Origin: an uncultured Lachnospiraceae bacterium
GTDB lineage: Bacteria; Bacillota; Clostridia; Lachnospirales; Lachnospiraceae
Length of the DNA stretch: 64,000 nt
Direction of reading: 5' to 3'
Assembly: GCA_910586315.1 (NCBI GenBank)
Contig: CAJUIP010000004.1
Span: 62,001 to 126,000 of the forward strand
The first letter of the stretch is position 1. Every line of letters begins with the position of its first letter. A program made the position numbers and the translations under genes. The notes under the pieces were generated by a model. The model saw only the letters and a list, made by a program, of their open reading frames with translations. It did no database searches and was not told the DNA's origin. Below are positions 27,140 to 35,294 of the stretch, one piece after another.

Positions 27140-30100
27140 ATGAGGAGATACAAAAAGTATTTAGCTTGTATGCTTATAATCTCACAGATTTTAATGCTAA
27201 CGCCAATGAAACTCCATGCAGGGGTGCTGGAGGCAGGAGCAGCATTCGAGTCTGCTGAGAGTATAGGGGGTACTGAAGGTTCCACTGAGGGAGCGGAGGC
27301 CACCGAAGGAGGAGAGGCCACCGAAGGAGGCACCGAGACTACCGAGGGAACGGAGTCTATCGAGGATACAACCTCCAGCGGGGTATCCCAATCGGAGCCA
27401 GACTCCCAGGGGGAATCGGAGATTACCGAGGAATCAGAGGATACCGAGGGAATAGGTTCCAGCGGGGTATCTCAATCGGAGCCAGAAGCCCCGGAGGGTA
27501 CGGAGGAGCCAGAAGCCCCGGAGGAATCAGAACCCCTGGAGGAGCCAGAGTCCACGGAGGAAGCAGAACCCACGGAGGAGCCGGAGTCCCCGGAGGATAC
27601 GGAGAAGCCGGAGTTCACGGAGGAATCAGACCCCACAGAAGAATCAGAAGACTCCAACGAGGTATCTGATCCAGAAGGCGAGACCTCCGGTGAAACATCA
27701 GAGACCCAGGCCGAGGAGCCAGATGAGTCACAGCCCTCCAATACCGTGCCAGGGGTATCCGATAGCAAGCCAGAAGTACCAGAGTCAAAGCCCTCTGAGG
27801 GCGAGTCAGGAGAAAGGCCACCAGAACTCAGCAATCCAGTAGAAACGAATCCCGGCGGGGTATCTGATATGCCCTCAACGGCTACATCCTCCAACGCTTC
27901 AAAGCCAGAAGACGAGGAGGAACTAGAAGTTGACATTGAGGTATATTACACCTTAAAGGTAGTTGATACCTATATCAGTACGGAACAAGACGAGGGAGAG
28001 TCTGTTGTAAGGTACGTGGATACAGTGCTTGAGGGGGAGGAATACTGCTTCAGTGCCTTGGAAGTTGAGGGCTATATAGCAGTTGATGAAGTTGAGTATT
28101 CAGGGGTACTGATAGAGGATTTAACCCTTGAGTTTATATACATTAAAGACTCATTATTTGACGTATCTTTGTTAGGGGGTACTGTACTGTCAAATGACTA
28201 TGCTTCAGCCGAACTTTATGAGGATGAGAAGCTCCTTATAGTCACAGACATGTACAAATCAGGCAGAAGTTCAGACTATCCCTGGTACAATTTGATTAGC
28301 GGTTATCGAGTTGAATTCGCTGATGGCTTGTCTGTTATTTATGGAAGTACCTTTAGTCGGTCGGGTATTGTCGGAGATCTTGTAATTCCAGCTTCTGTGA
28401 CGGAAATCGGCAATAATGCTTTTAGCAGTTGTACAGGACTGACTGGTGAGTTGGTAATTTCAGAAGGGGTAACATCGATCGGTAATGAGGCATTTAGGGA
28501 CTGTTCAAATTTGACTGGAAACCTGGTAATACCTGATTCTGTGACGTCTTTGGGAAATGGGGTATTCAGGGGTTGTTCCCACTTCAGCAGTTTGACTTTA
28601 AGCGGTTCATTACAGTTGATTCCTGATAATGCGTTTCGTGAGTGTTCTGGTTTTAGGGGAAATCTTGTTATTCCAGAATCCGTTAAAGAAGTCAAGAGTT
28701 ATGCGTTCTTTGGGGATTCAGGTTTTGATGGCACGTTAACGATTGGAGATTCCGTACAAGCCATAAGAGATGGAGCATTTTATAATTGTTCTGGTTTAAC
28801 TGGTGATTTAGTTATTCCCGACAATGTGACATCCATAGGAAATGTAGCATTTCAGGGTTGCAAAGGAATGAGGGGCACCTTAAGCCTTGGCAGTTCCCTT
28901 ATCACCATTGGGGATAATGCTTTTAAAGACTGCTCTGGTTTTACAGATGCTTTGGTGATTCCAGATAGCGTGGTATCCCTCGGTGAAGGTGCCTTTTATA
29001 ATGCCAGAGGCTTTAGCGGCTTCCTCACTCTAAGCAAGTCATTAGTTACCATTAACCGTGAGGCATTTCGTGGTTGTACGGGGCTTACAGGTGCTTTAGT
29101 TATTCCAGATACAGTAGAGACGATAGGTAATGCCGCATTTTTATATACTGGGTTTTCAGGTACCCTGACTCTTGGTAATTCAGTAAGAACGATTGGAAAT
29201 GAGGCATTTAAAGACTGTAAAGGTTTGAAAGGCGACCTGATAATCCATGATGCGATTGAGAGTATTGGATCAAATGCTTTCAATGGCTGTACAGGCTTCA
29301 ATGGGGTACTGAGTTTGGGTTCCCATCTTAAGACCATAGGAGGAAGTGCCTTCAAAGGCTGTACAGGTTTGAAAGGCGACCTTGTAATCCCTGATAATGT
29401 GATAAGCCTGGGTACTGAAGCATTTAACGGTTGTACAGGCTTTGATGGTTCTATCAAGATAGGAAGCTCTATACAGACGATTGAAGCGTATGCATTTAAC
29501 GGCTGTTCTGGCCTATCGGGGGATATGGCTCTGCCAGATACAGTAAAGCTCATCGGCTATTCAGCGTTTAACGGTTGCTCTAATATGGGTGATACTCTTG
29601 TAATCCCTGACAAAGTAACCACCATATCACGTTGGACGTTCAGTGGCAGCGATGGGGTAACAATTATCCGTGGCGGCGAGGGTATAACGAGTTTACTTTC
29701 AGACGGGCTTCATTACGGGGCATTTCGTACCACCGAGTTAACGCCGACGCTTTTATACACAGACAACGAGATTCTTTTAAACCACGATTGGGGTAATGAA
29801 AACCGTGAGATATACTTCGAGGTAGCCTTCAATTCCAATGGGGGTACTCCAGTGGCCTCCCAGCATGTCAAGGCTGGGGAACTGGCCAAGGAGCCGAAGG
29901 CTCCCACCAGAGATAACTATGTATTTATTGGCTGGACAAAGGATAAGGCAGCCCTGACAAATCCCAAGGCTGGTGAAGTATTTGATTTTGCTACACCAAT
30001 TACAAGATATACAGTTTTGTATGCAAAATGGGCAAAACAAGTGACTATCACAGTAGTTGACGAGTATTACGATTCAGAGGGTATTACACAAATTAAATCC

Positions 30101-31099
30101 GTTGAACGTGAGAAGATGGTTGTCGGAGAGGGCGAGGCATTCGAGGTAAAGGCTTTAAGCCCCAGGGGGTACGAGGTGGTTGGCGAGGATGTTTTCTCCG
30201 GCACAGCAGATGAAGACACTGTTATTACCTTCCAATATTGGGAGAAGGCGGTGAAGGAGCATACCATTACCGTAACAGATGAGTATTACGATACAGATGG
30301 CACAACCCTTTTAGATTCTGTACAGCGAGTAAGTGAAGTTGTTCAGGATGGGGAGTCTTATCAGTATGAAGCTCTGACGGAGCTGCCAGATGGTTTTGAG
30401 TTGGTCGGTAGCTCTGTGTGTTCAGGGGTATGCACAGAGGATACAGCCATTGTCTTTAAGTATGTAAAAGTGCAGAAGTTTACTGTAACGGTGCTAGACA
30501 CATATTATGACGTGGATAATACGACCCTTCTTTCTTCAGAAGTCCGTGTAAGTGAACTTATCCGTGCGGGCAGTTCTTACAGTTATGAGGCTTTAGGTAC
30601 GATAGGCTTCAAGGTGACGGGGCAAGATTCCTACACTGGTATCGTATCAGAAGACATTACCCTAACCTTCAGGTACATAGAGGACATAGATGTCCTTGGG
30701 GGTACTTTAGTTATCTCCATACCGGCGGAGATGGAATTGAAATATGATTCTTCTCTCAATGAGTACATCAAGACAGATTCCATCTATGCCAGCGGCAGGT
30801 GCGGAGTAACAAAACAGCTTAATGTGGAAACCCCTCGATACATCACTTTTGTAAACGGGGAGGATAACGGAGTTAAGATTGATAATGGTTTGGTTGAGTT
30901 TGGCACACCGGTAGCAGATGACTCTGAAAGTACCAGGGAGCAGTGGTCGGGAGCAGAGTTGAGGGAGGGGTTAACTTCACCAGTACGAAAAAACATTTCA
31001 GTTTCCGTAGATAAGAAGGAGATAGACTATCTTGGCTCTTATAAATCTGTTATAACCTATCATATTACCATGACTGAAAGTTCAGAAGCTGGCGAGTAG
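27140..31099 (+). CDS. giant BspA-type leucine-rich-repeat surface protein
   Basis: 1319 residues. In order: signal peptide (1-28); acidic Glu/Ser/Pro/Thr repeat tract (about 34-265); one MucBP-like module (267-343); about eighteen BspA-type LRR_5 repeats of the form LVIPDSVTSLGNGVFRGCS (about 412-840); an InlB-B/Flg_new module (EVAFNSNGGTPV to LYAKWAK, 893-967); three more MucBP-like modules (967-1180); and the beta domain shared with the two upstream paralogues (1183-1319). No LPXTG motif. Such proteins bind host or bacterial surfaces. ATG 27140 follows GGGAGG, and the upstream open frame to 27089 lacks a site. The shared terminal domain suggests assembly with its small neighbours. Confidence 0.85.
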   Translation: MRRYKKYLACMLIISQILMLTPMKLHAGVLEAGAAFESAESIGGTEGSTEGAEATEGGEATEGGTETTEGTESIEDTTSSGVSQSEPDSQGESEITEESEDTEGIGSSGVSQSEPEAPEGTEEPEAPEESEPLEEPESTEEAEPTEEPESPEDTEKPEFTEESDPTEESEDSNEVSDPEGETSGETSETQAEEPDESQPSNTVPGVSDSKPEVPESKPSEGESGERPPELSNPVETNPGGVSDMPSTATSSNASKPEDEEELEVDIEVYYTLKVVDTYISTEQDEGESVVRYVDTVLEGEEYCFSALEVEGYIAVDEVEYSGVLIEDLTLEFIYIKDSLFDVSLLGGTVLSNDYASAELYEDEKLLIVTDMYKSGRSSDYPWYNLISGYRVEFADGLSVIYGSTFSRSGIVGDLVIPASVTEIGNNAFSSCTGLTGELVISEGVTSIGNEAFRDCSNLTGNLVIPDSVTSLGNGVFRGCSHFSSLTLSGSLQLIPDNAFRECSGFRGNLVIPESVKEVKSYAFFGDSGFDGTLTIGDSVQAIRDGAFYNCSGLTGDLVIPDNVTSIGNVAFQGCKGMRGTLSLGSSLITIGDNAFKDCSGFTDALVIPDSVVSLGEGAFYNARGFSGFLTLSKSLVTINREAFRGCTGLTGALVIPDTVETIGNAAFLYTGFSGTLTLGNSVRTIGNEAFKDCKGLKGDLIIHDAIESIGSNAFNGCTGFNGVLSLGSHLKTIGGSAFKGCTGLKGDLVIPDNVISLGTEAFNGCTGFDGSIKIGSSIQTIEAYAFNGCSGLSGDMALPDTVKLIGYSAFNGCSNMGDTLVIPDKVTTISRWTFSGSDGVTIIRGGEGITSLLSDGLHYGAFRTTELTPTLLYTDNEILLNHDWGNENREIYFEVAFNSNGGTPVASQHVKAGELAKEPKAPTRDNYVFIGWTKDKAALTNPKAGEVFDFATPITRYTVLYAKWAKQVTITVVDEYYDSEGITQIKSVEREKMVVGEGEAFEVKALSPRGYEVVGEDVFSGTADEDTVITFQYWEKAVKEHTITVTDEYYDTDGTTLLDSVQRVSEVVQDGESYQYEALTELPDGFELVGSSVCSGVCTEDTAIVFKYVKVQKFTVTVLDTYYDVDNTTLLSSEVRVSELIRAGSSYSYEALGTIGFKVTGQDSYTGIVSEDITLTFRYIEDIDVLGGTLVISIPAEMELKYDSSLNEYIKTDSIYASGRCGVTKQLNVETPRYITFVNGEDNGVKIDNGLVEFGTPVADDSESTREQWSGAELREGLTSPVRKNISVSVDKKEIDYLGSYKSVITYHITMTESSEAGE

Positions 31100-31116
31100 G
31101 CCAGTTGAGCAGAAAG

Positions 31117-31144
31117 AGCACTTACAATGATGAGTGCTTTTTTT
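31117..31144 (+). terminator. Rho-independent terminator of the surface-protein operon
   Basis: AGCACTTA and TGAGTGCT form an 8-bp stem over a 6-base loop, followed by a run of seven T and TG. Confidence 0.82.
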
Positions 31145-32010
31145 GTGTCTTTTAGATTTTATAGGGGTATCTAAGATTTTTACAAGGGAAGGTATCCTTA
31201 TCCCCAGGATAGAATATGTGCAGCCAGGTTCTTTATCACACGTTGAGAAAGGGCGGTTGATGTATGACTTCTATTCGGGTTTCATAGGGGTATCAAGTTT
31301 TTAGTTCCAAAGCAGGTGTGTGTGGCAGCAGGTTCTTTGTCACACGTTAAGGGAAAGGCATTTAAGGCGAGAGAGTGTATTTATTTCATTCAGATTTTAT
31401 AGGGGTATCAAAACTTTTTACAAGGGAGTGTATCTCTATCCCCGGGATAGAATACATGCAGTCAGGTTCTTTGTCACACGTTAAGACTAAGGCGTTTAAT
31501 GTGTGACTTTCTGGCGAGAGTGGCTTTGTCAGATTTTTTTAGGATTTTGGAGTTTTTTCGTATGGTGTTTATATAGCCAGAAAGCAGGCCAGCTAAGGGT
31601 TTTATGACGGGAGGTGAAAAAGCGCTTGAGATTGGAAAAGTGTCATCATGTATGCAGAAAAACCTTGTGTCACAGGGGTACGTTACGCCATTTGGGATTT
31701 TGCTTGTTTAGGAGGTTTCCCAAAATATAATCTTATTCCTATCCACTAAAGTTCTCTTTGTGGTTTAAATCGAGAAGATATTTTTGCATGGAGAAGTAGG
31801 AGGCGGTTCCCTTGGATATGAGGTAGCTATGAGAAAGTAGGATTTTGGGGAGCAATGGAATATATTTGCCAGGGGTATTCTTTTTGGCCCCATATACGGT
31901 GATACAGCATCTATTGGTATGCACGAATGGGGTAAATTCCCCAGGGGTACACAGGGGTTTCACTGACTTTCCGCTTTGATTTTCTAGTTGCCATTACCAA
32001 ATATGTATGC
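31145..32010 (+). other. non-coding region with direct repeats, possible origin or control region
   Basis: No credible gene in 865 bp. It holds three imperfect direct repeats (31160-31485), six motif copies (near 31164, 31286, 31402, 31675, 31872 and 31945) and a promoter at its end. Together with 32011-32452 this is the longest gene-free stretch of the element and lies near its middle, which would suit an origin of replication or transfer or a regulatory hub; this is inference. Confidence 0.5.
31160..31485 (+). repeat. three imperfect ~120-bp direct repeats
   Basis: Each unit begins ATAGGGGTATC (31162, 31284, 31400) and ends with CAGGTTCTTTGTCACACGTT (31225, 31329, 31462, with changes). The first and third also share TTTTTACAAGGGA and a CCC-GGATAGAATA hairpin-like block. 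A fourth copy of the end box, TTTTTGTCACACGTAAAG, is at 44227, and an interrupted one at 31668. Confidence 0.75.
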
Positions 32011-32016
32011 TAAAAT
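31988..32016 (+). promoter_or_regulatory. strong sigma-A-type promoter
   Basis: TTGCCA at 31988 and TAAAAT at 32011 with a 17-base spacer, preceded by a T-rich tract. It points into the gene-free stretch 32020-32370, not directly at a gene. Confidence 0.6.
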
Positions 32017-32022
32017 AGACCT

Positions 32023-32368
32023 TGAGAAATCATAGAACGACAAAGAGGTGTACCACCACGGAGAGTTCGCACCTCCCCGTGGCAAGGCATGGTAGTTATG
32101 GTACCACACAATACTGACGAATCAGCGATACACAAATGTAATTATAAAGCACTGGAAGTAAAAGTGCAATCTTTTTGTGTTGTGAAGTTGATGAAGTCAC
32201 CCTTAAGATATATTTACGAGGTGTTGGTGTGGACGCATACTGGCACCTCGTTCTTGATTTCTCACCTGGGTGCTTTAGTGGCGGAGTGATCCGCCGCTGG
32301 GGTATCCTAAGTGAGAAGTCGGAGTTTGAAAAGACTACGATTTGTTTGCCGTGCTCGTAGTCTTTTTT
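32023..32368 (+). ncRNA. candidate structured RNA or long leader
   Basis: Bounded by the promoter at 31988 and a strong terminator at 32330-32368. Several hairpins can be drawn: CCACGGGAG-type pairing of 32056-32063 with 32073-32082, TGGTAGTTATGGTACCA at 32090-32106, GCACT with AGTGC at 32149-32167, and GCGGAGTGATCCGC at 32281. Short open frames inside lack ribosome sites. It matches no RNA family that I recognise. It could also be an attenuated leader for the secreted-protein genes that follow. Confidence 0.45.
32330..32368 (+). terminator. strong Rho-independent terminator
   Basis: AAAGACTACGA pairs with TCGTAGTCTTT over a 14-base loop, followed by a T run. No gene ends just upstream, which is why an RNA transcript is proposed. 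Confidence 0.85.
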
Positions 32369-32452
32369 ATTTCTTCGATTTTGGCGTTTTCTTATTGGAG
32401 TTGAACGGCAAAGTTACGAGAAAGCAGGAGTTACCTGCGGAAAGAGGGAAAG

Positions 32453-33091
32453 ATGAAAAGACAGTTAAGAACAGTTGCCGCTGTTGCGGCGGCAGCAGCC
32501 ATGACGATGGCTTCGGTGATGACGGCAAGTGCAGCAGGCGGAGCAGTTATGGGAGTCCCTGGTGATGAGTATTCCACAGCAACAAGATTTCGTGACGGGT
32601 TACGTGAAAGATTCCCATCAATAACAGATGCACATATTGACTGGGCGATTGATATAGGTTCATCAGATGATCCTACATGGGATTGTCAATACTGGGGTAC
32701 GTTAAGCTCAGTTGGCAAAGAAACCATAGCATATCTAGTTGTTCTTGGGCAGAAAGATCGGGCTTGGGCAGAAACGCAGGTTGACTATTATTACATAGAC
32801 AGGGATATGTGTGTTAATCGGGGAGCAGATGCTGCTGAGTTAGATGCCCTTATTGCGAGGCTGGGAGGCAATACCAGTGCTTCTGAATCAGTTCAGAGTG
32901 TTCCCACATGGAAACAGGATAATAAAGGCTGGTGGATTGAGCGTCCAGATGGCTCCTATCTGGTAAATGAGTGGTATCAATCACCAGAGAGTGGCTTGTG
33001 GTATTATATGGGGGCTGATGGGTATATGCTCACAAATACTACTACGCCAGATGGGTATTTTGTAAATTCAGATGGAGTTTGGGTTCAATAA
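32453..33091 (+). CDS. secreted protein with cell-wall-binding repeats
   Basis: 212 residues. A signal peptide with an Ala-rich core (VAAVAAAAAMTMASVMTASA) is followed by a domain of about 115 residues and a C-terminal block of choline/glucan-binding-type repeats (NKGWWIERPDGSYLVNEWYQ, GLWYYMGADGYMLTNT, GYFVNSDGVWVQ). Such repeats bind teichoic acid choline or wall glycans from outside. The same C-terminal block ends the next protein. GAAAGAGGGAAAG precedes ATG 32453. The middle domain has no match I know. Confidence 0.85.
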   Translation: MKRQLRTVAAVAAAAAMTMASVMTASAAGGAVMGVPGDEYSTATRFRDGLRERFPSITDAHIDWAIDIGSSDDPTWDCQYWGTLSSVGKETIAYLVVLGQKDRAWAETQVDYYYIDRDMCVNRGADAAELDALIARLGGNTSASESVQSVPTWKQDNKGWWIERPDGSYLVNEWYQSPESGLWYYMGADGYMLTNTTTPDGYFVNSDGVWVQ

Positions 33092-33153
33092 GAGTAAATG
33101 GTATTGCAGGTATACTTGTGTTAAATAAAAAAAATTGAAAAGGAGCCAAGTAT

Positions 33154-34047
33154 ATGAAAAAGAGTCTTAGATTTAGTGCCTTAGCACTCGCCATGACATT
33201 ATCAGTAGGTGCATCCTTCCCAGTATCCGCAGCTACGACAGTAGCTCAGGAGGGTCAGCCAGCCAGCATCAACAATGCGTCATATGCAAGTAGTTCGCAT
33301 ATTTCAAACTTTACCTTCAGCCGGGTACCCTTCGAGTCCTTAAGCAGGTCAGACCAGGAGTGTCTTACGCCAGCCCCAGCGGGGTATGCCTATCATTTCA
33401 TCAAGATTGATGATAATGATACCTCATTTAAAGGGCATCCTTATGAACTCAAAGTTACTGGAGCAGTTTCCAATTATGTCCTGACAGGCATTCCCGGCAT
33501 TTCAGATTTTGATGCTACTTTTACAGTAACTGCAAATGGACAAGCCTATCCTGCCTGCAGTCTGAAGTGCATGACGGATTCTGGCACTAGTGCTAATTCG
33601 ACATCAGGTCGGACAACCACCAGAATTTACGCCATCCTTCTTCCAGCAAACTGTCCAGACGCCGTAACTTTGACACTTAATCCTTACACAAAGGACAAGT
33701 CCCAGTCAAAAGACCCCAGAGTCTGGAATGCAGACCATACGGCTTACTATGTTGATATGTCAAGTGTAATGGAGGCAGCAGCCGCAGGTCACTATGTGAA
33801 CTATAATGACGAACTTGTATTTTATGTTACAGGTTCTCCTGCCACATCCCAGCTACAATCCCAGCAGACCTGGGTATCTGATGCCAGAGGTTGGAGAGTT
33901 CAGAATGCAGACGGCACTTACCTGACAAACCAGTGGCACCAGTCAGACAGTCTTTGGTACTACCTGGGCGCAGATGGTTATATGCTCACCAGCACCACCA
34001 CACCAGACGGCTACACAGTCAACGCCGATGGTGTTTGGGTTCAATAA
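33154..34047 (+). CDS. secreted protein with cell-wall-binding repeats
   Basis: 297 residues. Signal peptide SALALAMTLSVGASFPVSA, a beta-rich domain of about 200 residues (YELKVTGAVSNYVLTGIPG and a CSLKCM pair), then the wall-binding block ARGWRVQNADGTYLTNQWHQ, LWYYLGADGYMLTST and GYTVNADGVWVQ, nearly the same as the preceding protein. AAAGGAG lies before ATG 33154. Co-transcribed with neighbours on both sides (gaps 62 and 28 bp). Probably displayed on the cell surface; partner unknown. Confidence 0.85.
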   Translation: MKKSLRFSALALAMTLSVGASFPVSAATTVAQEGQPASINNASYASSSHISNFTFSRVPFESLSRSDQECLTPAPAGYAYHFIKIDDNDTSFKGHPYELKVTGAVSNYVLTGIPGISDFDATFTVTANGQAYPACSLKCMTDSGTSANSTSGRTTTRIYAILLPANCPDAVTLTLNPYTKDKSQSKDPRVWNADHTAYYVDMSSVMEAAAAGHYVNYNDELVFYVTGSPATSQLQSQQTWVSDARGWRVQNADGTYLTNQWHQSDSLWYYLGADGYMLTSTTTPDGYTVNADGVWVQ

Positions 34048-34075
34048 CGTGGACTCTTGAAAGGAGACGAATTAT

Positions 34076-34933
34076 ATGAGAAAGAGTTTAAAGGCTTTAG
34101 CGGCAGTTACCGCCATGACGATGGCAATGTCATTTTCGGCATATGCAGCTCCAGTTATCGCAGACCCAGGCACAAAGTATCCATTTACAACAATAGATGC
34201 CAATGGTGTAACAGTAGAAGGCACCCTGGGATATTGGCATCTCTCCGAGGCGGAGGTAAGAGCCTTGGGTGCTAATGTTGGTGGAGACCTTGATGGACTC
34301 ATTCAGAGTGCCAAGACGTTAAGCCCTGGTTGTGACATCTACTACGTTGCAGAGAGCCATCATTACACAGACAAGAATGCATGGGGCGTACAGAAACTGG
34401 TTGGTGTTGCTGGTACAGATGTATCCAATATGCGGAGTACTACCAATGATGAGCAACATCAGGCACACAACATTCTGGTAGGTGAGAATCTTGAAAGAGT
34501 ATTCATGGGGTACACAGCACCGAGGTATAAATATACCTTGAATGTGGATGGCATCCCCACTGAGTATGCCATTTACGATAGGGAGGTTGCAGACTATAGA
34601 GTAGCCCCAGAGTCCGGAGTTTGGGATGGAATTGACTCTAGTCTATATAATTACGCTCATATCTACGCTGTAGCCGTACCACAGGGTTACACAGGTGACA
34701 TCTCCTTTATAGGAGTTCCCTTTGGCTGGAGCAACACCTACACAGGCAGCACGAGTACAATGGAGGGGGTAGCTCGGATGATTGGCACTAACTCCAAAGC
34801 CAGACTGGATGATGCAATTCAGCTCCCAATCACAGGTTCCCAGGTGAAGGCAAATACAACTGTTTGGGACGCGCAGAGCCTTGCAACCCAGGCAAAGCAA
34901 GCTATTGGTGTTTTCATTCTTTGGCAGAATTAA
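34076..34933 (+). CDS. secreted hypothetical protein
   Basis: 285 residues. The signal peptide LAAVTAMTMAMSFSAYA is a close relative of the two upstream ones. The mature part lacks wall-binding repeats and cysteines beyond one (GCDIYYVAESHHY). GAAAGGAGACGAATT precedes ATG 34076. A hairpin terminator follows at 34972, so 32453-34933 form a three-gene operon of exported proteins. No family recognised. Confidence 0.8.
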   Translation: MRKSLKALAAVTAMTMAMSFSAYAAPVIADPGTKYPFTTIDANGVTVEGTLGYWHLSEAEVRALGANVGGDLDGLIQSAKTLSPGCDIYYVAESHHYTDKNAWGVQKLVGVAGTDVSNMRSTTNDEQHQAHNILVGENLERVFMGYTAPRYKYTLNVDGIPTEYAIYDREVADYRVAPESGVWDGIDSSLYNYAHIYAVAVPQGYTGDISFIGVPFGWSNTYTGSTSTMEGVARMIGTNSKARLDDAIQLPITGSQVKANTTVWDAQSLATQAKQAIGVFILWQN

Positions 34934-35294
34934 TTATCAGAATGTGGACAAGCCCAAATACAGAATGGACAAGCCCTAGATTCAGAAATGAGTCTAGGGC
35001 TTTTTCTGTGCTATTTTCTCAAGAATCCTTACAGTTCTCCCAGTCAGTTACATTCTTTTGGGTTTATCTCCTAATTATCACAGAAAGTTTGCAACAGACA
35101 AACCAGAGACAATTCGCATAAAATACAAGTTCAGTGAAAAAGGTTGATTCTAACATCAGGGGTATCCATATTTTGTTTTTAACTCAAGATTGAATAAAAC
35201 GTTCACTTTCAATCTCTGAAAAATTTTCCTTTCAAGACGATTTACATACAGATATACTCGTTAACTTTATTCTTCTTGAAAGGAGGAGATCATA
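34934..35294 (+). other. intergenic region, 361 bp
   Basis: Holds a terminator (34972-35006) and one motif copy near 35160. The remainder is AT-rich and must hold the promoter of the 1099-residue protein; I could not pick a clear one. Confidence 0.5.
34972..35006 (+). terminator. Rho-independent terminator
   Basis: AGCCCTAGA and TCTAGGGCT pair perfectly, followed by TTTTTC. Confidence 0.88.

Noticed and set aside
27472..27936. Serine/glycine-rich ORF on the minus strand
   Set aside because: It is the mirror of the Glu/Ser/Pro repeat tract of the LRR protein and has no start signals.
31160..31485. CRISPR-like array
   Set aside because: The repeats are only three, about 120 bp long, imperfect, and the parts between them are themselves similar; no cas genes are present.
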